A DNA stretch of 64,000 nt from Kocuria rhizophila DC2201. Lineage in GTDB: Bacteria; Actinomycetota; Actinomycetes; Actinomycetales; Micrococcaceae. The stretch spans positions 992,001 to 1,056,000 of the forward strand of contig NC_010617.1 in assembly GCF_000010285.1 (NCBI RefSeq), read 5' to 3'. Made by a program: the position numbers and the translations under genes. The notes below the pieces were generated by a model. It had not been told where the DNA came from and made no database searches. It saw only the letters and a program-made list of their open reading frames with translations. The first letter of the stretch is position 1. Every line of letters starts with the position of its first letter. Positions 44,192 to 53,713 of this stretch are shown in pieces.

Positions 44192-44246
44192 GAGCGGGCT
44201 CCGCATCGCAGCCGCGGGGCGGCGGGGCCCGGTCCCGCGCCGGGTC

Positions 44247-47200
44247 TCAGCCCAGCTCGCGCAGCTTCTTCCGCAGCCGCTTCTCCGAGACGGTGTGCGC
44301 GGTGCCCAGTTCCTGCGCGAAGAACGAGACCCGCAGCTCCTCCAGGTCCCAGCGGATCTCCCGGAGCGCCGCGGGGGTGGGCACCGTGGGCGGCACGGTG
44401 TCCAGGGCGGCACGGTACGCTGCCTCGAGTTCGTGAACCGTCTGCATGGCCACCGCGTCGCGCTGCAGGTGACCGGAGAGCTTGTCCAACCGGGCGTTGA
44501 CCCCGGCCAGGTAGCGGGGCAGGTGCTGAAGGGCCTGCCACCCGGTGCGTGCCACGAAACCGGGGTGGATGAGCCGGTCCACCTGCTCCGCCATGTCCGT
44601 GAACGCGGGCACCGCGCCCAGGGATCCGGGTTTCTTCAGCCGTTTGCGCACCGTGGTCGCCTCCGTGAGCGCGGTGGTCACGAGCGCCGTGACGTCGAAG
44701 ACCGTGTCGATGAGCTCCGCCCGCACGTGCTCGGCCAGCCGGTCGAACTCCGCCCGGGTGAACGGGGGGTCGTGGGGCACCAGCCTGTCGATCGCCGCAC
44801 CGGTGCAGTCGTGGATCAGGGCCTCCACGGAGCCGTGGGGGTTCTGGGTGAAGATCAGCCGCTCGCGCTGGCTGAGGTGGTCCACCACGTAGCGGTGCAC
44901 GGAGGGCAGCACGCGCTGCAGCAGCGCGATCACGCCGTCGCGCTGGGCCGCGCGCTGCTCCTCGGGGTCGCTCAGGATCCGCAGGTCCACGCGCGGGGGC
45001 TCCGTGCTCCCCGGTTTCTCCGGCGCCACGGCCACGAGCGTGGGGTAGCCGGTGACCGTCTGGCCGGCCACGGTGGTCTCCACGCTGCGGGGCGGATCCG
45101 GCTCGGGCCACGCGCGCAGGTCGGTGCGTTCCAGGGACGCGCTCGACGCCGCCCGCTCGTCCGGGCGCGCACTGCCCCGGCCCTTGCGGTCGTCGCGACC
45201 GGAGCGCCGGCCGCGCCGCGAACCGGGCGCGGCGTCGTCGTCCCCGCCGGAGGCCGCGCTCGCGGAGGTGCCCGCGGCGTCGTAGAGCTGGGCGGCGGCC
45301 TGCCCCAGCGACTGCGCGAGGGCCTCGCGCACGCGCGGACGCAACCGCTGCTTGAGCTCGGTGAGGTCGTCCCCGCGGCCGAGCACCGCGCTGCGGGCGT
45401 CCCGGACCTCGAAGCGCATCCGCAGGTGCGGGGGCAGCGTCTCGGGGTGGAAGTCGGAGGCCTGCACGGGGTGCCCGCGCATCCGGCGCAGCACCGTGGC
45501 GAGGGCCTCGAGCAGCGAGCCGGAGGGCGGGTCGAACTCCTCGTCCAGCCGGCGCACGGCCGCGGCCGCGGTGTCCGGGGCCGGCACGAAGTTGCGGCGC
45601 ACGGCCTTGGGCAGGGACTTGATCAGCGCGGTGACCAGCTCCACCCGCAGGCCGGGAATGTGCCACTCGAACTGCTCGGGGGCGAGCCGGTCCAGGAACA
45701 GCACGGGGATCCGCACCGTGACACCGTCCGCGGTGTCCGTGCCCGGGGCGAACTCGTAGTCCAGGTCCAGGCTGAGGTCCCCCTCGGGGGAGTGCACGTG
45801 CCACGAGCGCGGGAACGAGTCCGTGTCCAGGGCCGGGGCCTCGGGCGCGATGAGGTCCTCGGGGGTGAGGTCCAGCAGGTGCTCGTCCTGGTGGCGGGCC
45901 TTCTTCCACCACGCGTCGAAGTGGCGCTGCGAGACCACGTTCGCGGGGACCCGGGCGTCGTAGAAGTCGAACAAGACCTGGTCGTCCACGCGCAGGTCCT
46001 TGCGGCGCATCCGGTTCTCGAGCTCCTCGACCTCCGCGAGCGCCTTGCGGTTGCGCTTGACGAAGGTGTGGCGCGTCTGCCAGTCGCCCTCCACCAGGGC
46101 GTGGCGGATGAACAGCTCCCGGGAGAGCTCGGGGTCGATCGAGGAGAACAGCACGGGGCGCTCGCTGACCAGCGGCAGCCCGTAGAGCGTGACCTTCTCG
46201 GAGGCCATCACGGCACCGCGCGAGCGGGACCAGTGCGGTTCGGAGTAGGAGCGCTTCACCAGCGACGGCGCGATCTCCTCCGCCCACTCGGGCTGGATCG
46301 CCGCGTTGGTGCGGGCCCACAGCCGGGAGGTCTCCACCAGCTCGGCGGAGACGATCCAGTCCGGGGACTTCTTGAACAGTGCGGAGCCCGGGAAGATCGC
46401 GAACCGCGTGCCGCGCGCGCCCCGGTACTCGCGGCTGCGCTCGTCCCGCACGCCGATGTTGCTGAGCAGCCCCGAGAGCAGGGACTTGTGAACGTCGTCC
46501 TGGTGCGCGGCCACGTCGATCTCCCGGGAACCGCCCACGTCGATGCCCGACTGCCGGGCGATCTGGCGCAGCTGCGCGTAGAGGTCCTGCCACTCGCGGA
46601 TGCGCAGGAAGTTCAGGTACTCGCGCCGGCACAGCTTGCGGAACTGCGAGGAGGACAGCTCGGCCTGCTGCTCCTGCAGGTACTGCCACAGCAGCCCGTA
46701 GGAGAGGAAGTCGCTGGTCTTGTCCTTGAACCGGGCGTGGAACTCGTCAGCGGCCTGGCGCTTCTCGAGTGGACGCTCCCGCGGGTCCTGGACGGTCAGG
46801 GCCGCCGTGAGCACGAGCACCTCGCGCGCGCAGCCGCGGCGGTCCGCCTCCACGATCATCCGACCCAGACGCGGGTCCACGGGCAGGGCCGCGAGGATCT
46901 CACCGGTGCGGGTCAGCGGGCCGCGGGCTCCGCCCTTCCGGCCACGGCCCCGGCGTCCGCCACGGGACCGGCGCGCGGGCGGCGACGCCGCGTCGTCGTG
47001 CTCCGCAGAGGCGCCCGGCCCGCGCAGGGCACCGAGCTCCTGCAGCAGCACCACGCCGTCCTTGACGGCGCGCGGGTCCGGCTTCTGCACGAACGGGAAG
47101 TCCAGGATGTCGCCGGGCTCCCGGACCACGCCCACGGAGATCATCTGCAGGATCACCGCGGCCAGGTTGGTGCGCAGGATCTCGGGGTCCGTGAACTCGG

Positions 47201-48374
47201 GGCGGGACTCGAAGTCCTCCTCCGAGTACAGCCGGATGCACACACCGTCCGAGGTGCGCCCGGAGCGGCCCGACCGCTGCTTGGCCGACGCCTGCGAGAT
47301 CCGCTCGATCGGCAGGCGCTGGACCTTGGTGCGCGCCGAGTACCGCGAGATGCGAGCGGTGCCGGGATCCACCACGTACTTGATGCCGGGGACCGTCAGG
47401 GACGTCTCCGCCACGTTGGTGGCCAGCACGATGCGGCGGTGGGAGGACTGCGAGAACACCCGGTTCTGCTCCGCCATGGACAGCCGCCCGAACAGGGGGA
47501 GGATCTGGGTCCCGGCCAGGGAGCGGTGGGAGTCGATGACCTTCTGCAGCGCGTCCTGCGCGTCGCGGATCTCGCGCTCACCCGCGAAGAACACGAGGAT
47601 GTCCCCGCGCGGTTCCCGGGAGAGCTCCACCACGGCGTCGCACACGGCGTCGATCGGGTCCCGGTCCTCGTCCGCGAGGCCGTCCCCGGTGTCCTCCTCG
47701 TCCGGCCCGCCGTCACCGCTGCGCTCCTGCGTGAGCGGGCGGTAGCGGATCTCCACCGGGTAGGTGCGCCCGGAGACCTCGATGACCGGCGCCGGCACGG
47801 GCTCGGCCTCCGGGTGCTCGGGGTCCGGCTGCGCGAAGTGCTCCGCGAAGCGCTGGGGGTCGATGGTCGCGGAGGTGATGACCACCTTCAGGTCCGGCCG
47901 CTGGGGAAGCAGCCGGCGGAGGTAGCCCAGCAGGAAGTCGATGTTGAGCGAGCGCTCGTGGGCCTCGTCGATGATGATCGCGTTGTAGCGCGAGAGCGTG
48001 GGGTCGTGGCTGATCTCGGCCAGCATGATGCCGTCCGTCATGAGCTTGATCCTGGAGTCCCTGCCCACCTCGGACGTGAACCGCACCTGGTAGCCCACGG
48101 TGGCACCCACGCGCTCGCCGAGCTCGTGGGCGATCCGCTCCGCGACCGAGCGCGCGGCGATCCTGCGCGGCTGGGTGTGCCCGATCAGACCGCGCTCGCC
48201 CAGGCCCAGCTCGAGGCACATCTTGGGCAGCTGGGTGGTCTTGCCGGAGCCGGTCTCACCGGCGACCACCACCACCTGGTTCTCCCGGATGGCGGACATG
48301 ATGTCCTCCCGGCGCGCGGAGACGGGGAGGTTGTCCGGGTACACGATGCGGGGCGTGGCGAGGGGCTCAGTCAT
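44247..48374 (-). CDS. hrpA: ATP-dependent RNA helicase HrpA
   Basis: 1375 residues. Walker A GETGSGKTTQ near residue 32 and DEAH box IIIDEAHERSLNIDF near 127 begin the DEAH helicase core. HA2/OB domains and the long DUF3418-type C-terminus follow; length matches HrpA (about 1300). Two extra basic stretches ([18 protein letters not shown] near 480, and GSRRGRRSGRDDRKGRG near 1060) are probable RNA-binding insertions. E. coli HrpA resolves stalled or collided ribosomes, which fits the other rescue genes nearby. Confidence 0.93.
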   Translation of the reverse strand: MTEPLATPRIVYPDNLPVSARREDIMSAIRENQVVVVAGETGSGKTTQLPKMCLELGLGERGLIGHTQPRRIAARSVAERIAHELGERVGATVGYQVRFTSEVGRDSRIKLMTDGIMLAEISHDPTLSRYNAIIIDEAHERSLNIDFLLGYLRRLLPQRPDLKVVITSATIDPQRFAEHFAQPDPEHPEAEPVPAPVIEVSGRTYPVEIRYRPLTQERSGDGGPDEEDTGDGLADEDRDPIDAVCDAVVELSREPRGDILVFFAGEREIRDAQDALQKVIDSHRSLAGTQILPLFGRLSMAEQNRVFSQSSHRRIVLATNVAETSLTVPGIKYVVDPGTARISRYSARTKVQRLPIERISQASAKQRSGRSGRTSDGVCIRLYSEEDFESRPEFTDPEILRTNLAAVILQMISVGVVREPGDILDFPFVQKPDPRAVKDGVVLLQELGALRGPGASAEHDDAASPPARRSRGGRRGRGRKGGARGPLTRTGEILAALPVDPRLGRMIVEADRRGCAREVLVLTAALTVQDPRERPLEKRQAADEFHARFKDKTSDFLSYGLLWQYLQEQQAELSSSQFRKLCRREYLNFLRIREWQDLYAQLRQIARQSGIDVGGSREIDVAAHQDDVHKSLLSGLLSNIGVRDERSREYRGARGTRFAIFPGSALFKKSPDWIVSAELVETSRLWARTNAAIQPEWAEEIAPSLVKRSYSEPHWSRSRGAVMASEKVTLYGLPLVSERPVLFSSIDPELSRELFIRHALVEGDWQTRHTFVKRNRKALAEVEELENRMRRKDLRVDDQVLFDFYDARVPANVVSQRHFDAWWKKARHQDEHLLDLTPEDLIAPEAPALDTDSFPRSWHVHSPEGDLSLDLDYEFAPGTDTADGVTVRIPVLFLDRLAPEQFEWHIPGLRVELVTALIKSLPKAVRRNFVPAPDTAAAAVRRLDEEFDPPSGSLLEALATVLRRMRGHPVQASDFHPETLPPHLRMRFEVRDARSAVLGRGDDLTELKQRLRPRVREALAQSLGQAAAQLYDAAGTSASAASGGDDDAAPGSRRGRRSGRDDRKGRGSARPDERAASSASLERTDLRAWPEPDPPRSVETTVAGQTVTGYPTLVAVAPEKPGSTEPPRVDLRILSDPEEQRAAQRDGVIALLQRVLPSVHRYVVDHLSQRERLIFTQNPHGSVEALIHDCTGAAIDRLVPHDPPFTRAEFDRLAEHVRAELIDTVFDVTALVTTALTEATTVRKRLKKPGSLGAVPAFTDMAEQVDRLIHPGFVARTGWQALQHLPRYLAGVNARLDKLSGHLQRDAVAMQTVHELEAAYRAALDTVPPTVPTPAALREIRWDLEELRVSFFAQELGTAHTVSEKRLRKKLRELG

Positions 48375-48493
48375 GACAATCGTGCAGTCTACGGGCCGCC
48401 CCCGACACACGCAGGCGCCGTGGTTGCCGCACGGGCGACACGCGCACGTGTCCCTACATGTGAGCTGCGTCTCTTTTTCGACCGATCGGCAGG

Positions 48494-48499
48494 TAATAT
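48494..48499 (+). promoter_or_regulatory. -10 hexamer upstream of the ABC importer operon
   Basis: TAATAT, with a T-rich stretch (CTTTTT) near the -35 position. It lies 37 bases before the ATG. I saw no T-box or clear attenuator. Confidence 0.45.
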
Positions 48500-48536
48500 C
48501 CACTCATCATTGATCCGTGATGGAAGGAACCACCCC

Positions 48537-49529
48537 ATGAAGCGTCTACTCCCGGTCGCCGCGGCGGCCACGACGGCCGCCCTGCTGCTCACCGGCTGCG
48601 GCTCCGGCGGCGAGCAGTCCGGAGACGGCAAGGAGGCCAAGAAGGTCACTGTGGGCATCTCGCAGTTCGTGGAGCACCCCTCTCTCGACGCCGCCCGTGA
48701 GGGCTTCGTGGAGGGCCTCAAGGAGGGCGGCTACACCGAGGGCGAGAACCTCACCCTGGACGTGCAGAACGCCTCCGGGGACCAGGCCACCGCCACCAAC
48801 ATCGCGTCCAACTTCGCGTCCTCCAAGGACGACCTCGTGCTGGGCATCGCCACCCCCTCCGCGCAGTCGCTGGCCCAGGCCGTGACGGACAAGCCCGTGC
48901 TGTTCACCGCGGTCACCGACCCCGTGGACGCCGGGCTCGTGAACTCCCAGGACGCCCCGGGCGGCAACGTCACCGGCACCACGGACATGAACCCCGTGGC
49001 GGACCAGATCAAGCTCGTCAAGCAGCTCAAGCCGAGCGCCAAGTCCGTGGGAATCATCTACAGCTCCGGCGAGACCAACTCCCAGATCCAGGTGGACGAG
49101 GCCAAGAAGGCCGCCCAGGCCGAGGGTCTGAAGGTCGTGGAGAAGACCGTGACCACCACGGCGGAGGTCGCCCAGGCCGCGGAGTCCTTCGACACCGACG
49201 CCATCTACGTGCCCACCGACAACAAGGTGGTGGCGGGTCTGGAGGCCGTGATCTCCGCCGCCGAGTCCAAGAAGATCCCGCTCATCGCGGGCGAGGGCGA
49301 CTCCGTGGAGCGCGGCGCACTGGCCACCCAGGGTCTCAACTACAAGGACCTCGGCAAGCAGACCGGTGCCATGGCCGTGAAGATCCTCAAGGACGGCGCC
49401 AAGCCCGGTGAGATGGCCGTGGAGTCCCAGAAGGACACCAAGCTGATCCTCAACGCCAAGGCCGCCAAGGCCATGGGCGTGGAGATCCCGCAGAGCCTGC
49501 GGGACAAGGCCGACCAGGTCATCGAGTAG
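48537..49529 (+). CDS. ABC transporter substrate-binding lipoprotein (TrpX type)
   Basis: 330 residues. Lipobox LTGC near residue 20. The mature part starts KKVTVGISQFVEHPSLDAAR, a hallmark of the ABC_sub_bind family, which includes the tryptophan/tyrosine-binding TrpX. Other motifs are LFTAVTDPVDAGLV and VPTDNKVVAGLEAVISAA. GGAAGGA precedes the ATG. It is the first gene of a three-gene importer. The ligand is likely an aromatic amino acid or similar small molecule, but the sequence does not fix it. Confidence 0.88.
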   Translation: MKRLLPVAAAATTAALLLTGCGSGGEQSGDGKEAKKVTVGISQFVEHPSLDAAREGFVEGLKEGGYTEGENLTLDVQNASGDQATATNIASNFASSKDDLVLGIATPSAQSLAQAVTDKPVLFTAVTDPVDAGLVNSQDAPGGNVTGTTDMNPVADQIKLVKQLKPSAKSVGIIYSSGETNSQIQVDEAKKAAQAEGLKVVEKTVTTTAEVAQAAESFDTDAIYVPTDNKVVAGLEAVISAAESKKIPLIAGEGDSVERGALATQGLNYKDLGKQTGAMAVKILKDGAKPGEMAVESQKDTKLILNAKAAKAMGVEIPQSLRDKADQVIE

Positions 49530-49534
49530 AACCG

Positions 49535-50503
49535 GTGATTGCTGGAATCGAACTCGGGCTGATCTACGCCGTGATGGCCCTGGGGGTGTACCTCACGTTC
49601 CGCGTGCTGGACTTCCCGGACCTCACGGTGGACCAGTCCTTCACGAGCGGGGCCGCCACCGCGGCCATGGTGATCCTGCACGGCGGCAGCCCCTGGGTGG
49701 CCACCGTGGTGGGCTTCGTGGTCGGCGGTCTCGCCGGGCTGATCACGGCGCTGCTGCACACCAAGGCGCGCATCAACGGGCTGCTCGCGGGCATCCTGAC
49801 CATGACGGCGCTGTACTCGATCAACCTCCGGCTGATGGGCGGCAAGGCCAACCTCGCGCTGCTGCGCGAGGACACCGTCTTCACGCCGCTGCGCGAGGCC
49901 GGGCTGCAGGGCACCGTGGCGGGCGTGCTGCTCCTGCTGCTGGGCGTGCTGCTGGTGAAGGTGGTGCTGGACTGGTTCCTGTACACGGACGCCGGTCTGG
50001 CCATGCAGGCCACGGGCGACAACCCGGAGATGATCCGCTCCTTCGGCGTCAACACGGACGCGCAGAAGATCCTGGGACTGTGCCTGTCCAACGCCCTCGT
50101 GGGGCTGGCGGGTGCGCTGATCGCGCAGTACCAGGGCTTCGCGGACATCGGCATGGGCATCGGCATGATCGTGGTGGGCCTCGCCTCCGTGATCCTGGGC
50201 CAGGGCATCTTCGGCCACCGCACGGTGGTGGTGGCCACCCTCGCGGTGATCCTGGGCTCCGTGCTGTACCGCCTGGTCATCACGGTGGCGCTGCAGGCGG
50301 GGCTGAACCCCTCGGACATGAAGCTGATCTCCGCCGTGCTCGTGGTGGTGGCGCTCGTGCTGCCGCAGATGGCCGTGTTCAAGCGCTGGAAGCGACGCCG
50401 CACCCTCAAGGCGGCGCAGGAGGTGCAGGCGGACGTGGGCAGTGCCACCGAGCACCCCGTGACCGCGAGCATCGCCACCACGTCCGCCGGAAAGGGTGCG
50501 TGA
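49535..50503 (+). CDS. ABC transporter permease (TrpY type)
   Basis: 322 residues, GTG start. Eight or more hydrophobic helices. Motifs ALGVYLTFRVLDFPDLTVDQ and ARINGLLAGILTMTALYSIN are typical of the permeases paired with ABC_sub_bind proteins. A charged tail of 30 residues follows the last helix. It starts 5 bases after the binding-protein gene. Confidence 0.88.
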   Translation: MIAGIELGLIYAVMALGVYLTFRVLDFPDLTVDQSFTSGAATAAMVILHGGSPWVATVVGFVVGGLAGLITALLHTKARINGLLAGILTMTALYSINLRLMGGKANLALLREDTVFTPLREAGLQGTVAGVLLLLLGVLLVKVVLDWFLYTDAGLAMQATGDNPEMIRSFGVNTDAQKILGLCLSNALVGLAGALIAQYQGFADIGMGIGMIVVGLASVILGQGIFGHRTVVVATLAVILGSVLYRLVITVALQAGLNPSDMKLISAVLVVVALVLPQMAVFKRWKRRRTLKAAQEVQADVGSATEHPVTASIATTSAGKGA

Positions 50504-50507
50504 TCGC

Positions 50508-51416
50508 ATGCTGAGTGTCACAGACGTCCGCAAGACCTTCTTCGCGGGCACCGTCAACGAGCGCGTGGCCCTCAACGGGGTGAGCCTCACCGTGAACGAG
50601 GGGGACTTCGTCACGGTGATCGGCTCCAACGGGGCGGGCAAGTCCACCCTGCTGAACACGGTGTCCGGGACGATCATCCCGGACAGCGGGGAGATCCGGG
50701 TGGGGGAGCGGGTGGTCACCCGGCTGCCCGAGCACCGCAAGGCCAGGTGGATCTCGCGCGTGTTCCAGGACCCCATGAAGGGCTCCTCGCCCACGCTGAC
50801 CATCGAGCAGAACATGGCGATCGCGCAGCGCCGTGGCCGGTCCCGTGGACTCGCGCGCGGTGTCACCCGCGCCAGGCGCGAGGAGTTCAAGCGGGAGCTG
50901 CAGACCCTCGAGCTGGGTCTGGAGAACCGGTTGGGCGCCAAGGTGGGGCTGCTCTCGGGCGGTCAGCGCCAGGCGCTGTCCCTGCTGATGGCCACGTTCT
51001 CGGCCCCGGAGATCCTGCTGCTCGACGAGCACACGGCCGCGCTGGACCCCCAGCGGGCCCAGCACGTCACGGAGATCACCGAGCGGATCGTCAGCGAGCG
51101 CCACCTGACCACGCTCATGGTCACGCACAACATGGAGCAGGCCCTGCGCCTGGGCAACCGGCTCATCATGATGCACGAGGGCCGGATCCTCTTCGAGCTG
51201 GACGCCCGGCAGAAGGCAGAGGCCACCGTGGCGGACCTGCTGGCGGAGTTCCGCAAGCTGCAGGCGGCTACGGGCGAACCGGCACTGGATGACGCTACGC
51301 TTCTGGAAACAGCTCGCAGCGCCGCACCGGCGGCCGCCCCCTCCCGGGGCGTCCCCGCCGGCGGTGCTCCCACGGGTGGCTCCTCCGCTGCGGAGGTGGC
51401 ACCGGAAGGCCAGTGA
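50508..51416 (+). CDS. ABC transporter ATP-binding protein (TrpZ type)
   Basis: 302 residues from the ATG, chosen because AAAGGG lies 11 bases before it; a GTG at 50496 is possible and would overlap the permease. Walker A GSNGAGKST, signature LSGGQRQALSLLM, Walker B ILLLDEHTAALDP. The DEHTAALDP form is usual for this family. The tail of 50 residues is Ala/Gly/Pro-rich. It drives the importer. Confidence 0.9.
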   Translation: MLSVTDVRKTFFAGTVNERVALNGVSLTVNEGDFVTVIGSNGAGKSTLLNTVSGTIIPDSGEIRVGERVVTRLPEHRKARWISRVFQDPMKGSSPTLTIEQNMAIAQRRGRSRGLARGVTRARREEFKRELQTLELGLENRLGAKVGLLSGGQRQALSLLMATFSAPEILLLDEHTAALDPQRAQHVTEITERIVSERHLTTLMVTHNMEQALRLGNRLIMMHEGRILFELDARQKAEATVADLLAEFRKLQAATGEPALDDATLLETARSAAPAAAPSRGVPAGGAPTGGSSAAEVAPEGQ

Positions 51417-51421
51417 TCACC

Positions 51422-51793
51422 ATGAGTCAGCCCCGCCGCAGACAGCGCATGACGTCCGTCATCACTGCGGTGGGGCTGATTCTGCTCTTCGTGTGCTGCT
51501 TCTCCCTGCCGGAAGGGCTCGTGGCCCTGAGCCAGGCCTCCGCGGACCGCGGGGCGGTGCCCCTGGACGAGCGCGGCTGGGTCATGGTGGTGGTGGGCTT
51601 CGGAACCTTGTTCGTGGGCGGGGTGCTCACCATTGCCGGAGTGGTGCTGCGGCGCACCGCGGCCCCGCAGCCGGTGGCGGAGGACGAGCTGCTGGAGGAG
51701 CAGTACGGCGCGGACTCCGTGGTCAACGAGTACGACCCCCTGGAGCTGAACCCCAACTACAGGATCCGCGAGCAGCGGCGCGGGCGGCGCTGA
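51422..51793 (+). CDS. small membrane protein, 123 aa
   Basis: Two hydrophobic helices (about 11-33 and 54-77) with a short loop between, then an acidic tail with EDELLEEQYGADSVVNEYDP and a basic end. GGAAGG stands before the ATG; a GTG at 51413 overlapping the previous stop is an alternative. It is in line with the ABC operon but has no known link to it. Confidence 0.75.
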   Translation: MSQPRRRQRMTSVITAVGLILLFVCCFSLPEGLVALSQASADRGAVPLDERGWVMVVVGFGTLFVGGVLTIAGVVLRRTAAPQPVAEDELLEEQYGADSVVNEYDPLELNPNYRIREQRRGRR

Positions 51794-52203
51794 GACACTG
51801 CTCTGAGACGACGGGGTCCTGCGCTCCCGAAGGGCGGCGCCCGCACAGCGCGGAGGTTCGTGTGCGCGGGCGGGGTGAAGAGGGCATGAAAAGTGCCCCC
51901 GACAAACCGAAACTGTCACCGGTTCGTTCCGCGCCCTCCCGCAAACGAACGTTTACGGCGGACCGCAAGCAACGGTCGAAATGAACAAGAACGGGGGAAT
52001 CCGCCACAAAGTTGTCGCGGCGAGTGGCAAGACTCGACTTATGACAAAAACAATGACACGAAGATGCGCGCAACTGAGTCCACTGCTGTGTGGAATTGGG
52101 ACAGCCAAGGCTCCGCAGATCCGCAGGGAGAGTCCCGCAGTGTGGGGGTGGAGGTTCTAAGAGGGCCTGGGCCATTAGGGCCTGTGCGGTGTCGACCGCA
52201 CCC
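51794..52203. other. gene-poor region at the left of the AT-richer patch
   Basis: 410 bases. Base composition shifts from GC-rich to AT-richer near 51890. A 32-codon frame at 51886-51984 starts with ATGAAAAGTGCCCC and is basic, but support is weak. No RNA gene or repeat was found. Confidence 0.4.
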
Positions 52204-52836
52204 CTACCCGGATTGCCCGAGGCTGGTCACGAGGTTAAGGGCCACAGCGATGACGAACGTGCCGAAGGCGTAGGCCAGCAAGGAGTACCCAAAAGCCACT
52301 CGACGCATCTCGGTCGAGGACAGTTTGGCGTCGAAGGTGTAGGTCATCCCCACCATGAAGGACACGAAAGCGAAGTCGCTGTAGGTCGGGTCCTGTCGTT
52401 GCTCGAAAGTGAACTCGTGTTTCTCATCATGGTAGTACAGCCTCGCTAGCTTGAACGCGTAGACCGTGTTGATCAGCGCCCAGGAAACCACCACCGAGAC
52501 CAGCGCCAGGACCCCCGAAAGGGTACCGACCACGTCGGTCTGCTGCGATCGGAGCAGGCCGAACACGACGGCTACGAGACTGACCACGGTGGCGCCTACG
52601 ATCAGCGCGTCCACAACTCGCCGGGCTTTTCCCTCCTCCCGGGCGATAGCACGCGTGGTGTGCGCATCGGCCCGCCAATACCGGACCCACGCCCAGAACA
52701 GGAACGTGAGGCCGGCACAGATCCAGCCGAGCAACCCGATGATCTCGGCCGCAGCCCCCAATAAGGCGGCCACGACCGCGACCGCGATCCCCACCATCAT
52801 GGAGAAGAAAACCTTGCGATTGATGTGCGATTTCAC
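52204..52836 (-). CDS. DUF1345-like membrane protein, 210 aa
   Basis: GTG start with AGGAG at 8 bases. About five helices: IAVAVVAALLGAAAEIIGLL, ICAGLTFLFWAWV, ALIVGATVVSLVAVVFGLL, SGVLALVSVVVSWALINTVY and the last ALAYAFG-like stretch. The signature of DUF1345 is near 140-165 (YSDFAFVSFMVGMTYTFD). Function unknown. It lies in DNA less GC-rich than the flanks, close to tRNA-Arg, so it may have come by transfer. Its GTG overlaps the stop of an upstream frame. Confidence 0.8.
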   Translation of the reverse strand: MKSHINRKVFFSMMVGIAVAVVAALLGAAAEIIGLLGWICAGLTFLFWAWVRYWRADAHTTRAIAREEGKARRVVDALIVGATVVSLVAVVFGLLRSQQTDVVGTLSGVLALVSVVVSWALINTVYAFKLARLYYHDEKHEFTFEQRQDPTYSDFAFVSFMVGMTYTFDAKLSSTEMRRVAFGYSLLAYAFGTFVIAVALNLVTSLGQSG

Positions 52837-53045
52837 GACAAACTCCTATCATCACGGACAAATGCACGGAGCTCGGCTCGCTCGCGCACCCCTCCCTGGA
52901 TGAGCGGGGTCACGCCGATCAACCCGGCGCAGATCGACTGCGGCGCCACTAGGTACAACCAACGGGGCCCGTTAGCGTGAATGGCCTGCACGCAGAGATT
53001 TGCGATCAGCAAGCACAGGATGGGGGAGCAGGCTCGACCGAACAC
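52833..53045 (-). CDS. small membrane protein or gene remnant, 70 aa
   Basis: The frame ends in TGA overlapping the GTG of the DUF1345 gene (GTGA), the usual sign of coupling. It holds hydrophobic segments CSPILCLLIANLCVQAI and WLYLVAPQSICAGLIGV and a charged tail. The only start in frame is the GTG at 53045, with a weak ribosome site, and a stop is two codons upstream. It may be the end of a longer gene that was truncated. Confidence 0.45.
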   Translation of the reverse strand: MFGRACSPILCLLIANLCVQAIHANGPRWLYLVAPQSICAGLIGVTPLIQGGVRERAELRAFVRDDRSLS

Positions 53046-53393
53046 CCCAACTCAACACGCTCCTGGAGCGTATCGTGCCGGGCAGGACGTTGGTCGGCAT
53101 TGAGGCGCGCAAGAGCAAGTGGGTGCGGACAATTACGTTCCAAAGCATCCGCATCGCCACGGACTGTCCTTCCCCCGCGGCTCTCTGACGAACAAACCTC
53201 CGAGAGAAGGCCCGTATTTGAAGCGATGGCCGCCCCGACGAACAGTCGCAATCACTTAACGATGTGACGATCTTCCAGTTCACTACACGCCTGAAGTACA
53301 TCATCCCCTGGGCAACCTGCATCCAGGCGGCGACGCGTTGCGTACTGCGTACCTCAACGCGTACGTGGCCACTACTCACTCCGGGCACCAAAA
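53046..53393. other. no gene recognised
   Basis: 348 bases between the small membrane-protein frame and the terminator of tRNA-Arg. AT-richer than average. Short frames on both strands lack ribosome sites and known motifs. It could be remnant DNA of a mobile element. Confidence 0.4.
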
Positions 53394-53429
53394 GGGCCCC
53401 TGATCGGCGTTTCTCATGATCAGGGGCCC
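53394..53429 (-). terminator. terminator of tRNA-Arg
   Basis: A perfect 12 bp stem (GGGCCCCTGATC with GATCAGGGGCCC) and a 12-base loop, followed on the minus strand by TTTTGG. It lies 8 bases after the tRNA 3' end. Confidence 0.88.
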
Positions 53430-53436
53430 TACCTTG

Positions 53437-53509
53437 TGCCCGCGACAGGATTCGAACCTACGACCTTCTGCTCCGGAGGCAGACGCTCTATCCACTGAGC
53501 TACGCGGGC
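53437..53509 (-). tRNA. tRNA-Arg (anticodon CCG)
   Basis: The minus strand folds as a cloverleaf: acceptor stem GCCCGCG/CGCGGGC, D arm with AGCTCAGTGGATAGAGC, anticodon loop CTCCGGA in stem TCTGC/GCAGA, T arm with GGTTCGAATCC. The anticodon is CCG, which reads CGG. The 3' CCA is not encoded. It is divergent from argS, whose product charges this tRNA. Confidence 0.97.
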
Positions 53510-53701
53510 GTGTCAGGTGCGCCACCCGTTTCATCCGGGCTGCAACGACGACTCGACGATACTACCAGGTGCACTCGGTGCACGAATCCGCGCCAGGCCG
53601 GGCCCGCACGAGCCCGCGAGCGTGTTAATCGTACCGGTCCGTGGCCGCGGGAACCGCTGCGCGTGACGGTCGGCGAATCGGTCCGCATGCACCTGCCCCG
53701 C

Positions 53702-53707
53702 TACACT
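53702..53707 (+). promoter_or_regulatory. -10 hexamer of argS, leaderless type
   Basis: TACACT ends 6 bases before the GTG at 53714. It supports that start over the ATG at 53687, which lies upstream of this hexamer. Confidence 0.5.
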
Positions 53708-53713
53708 GTCACG

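Noticed and set aside
44295-48536. Very long plus-strand frame running into the ABC binding-protein gene
   Set aside because: The part before 48537 is antisense to hrpA and has no ribosome site or protein-like motifs.
48375-48536. T-box or tryptophan attenuator before the TrpXYZ-type operon
   Set aside because: I could not build the T-box core or a leader peptide with Trp codons; only a small hairpin (GACACG/CGTGTC) is visible.
51886-51984. Small basic ORF of 32 codons
   Set aside because: Weak ribosome site, no similarity to a known small protein, and short frames are expected here by chance.
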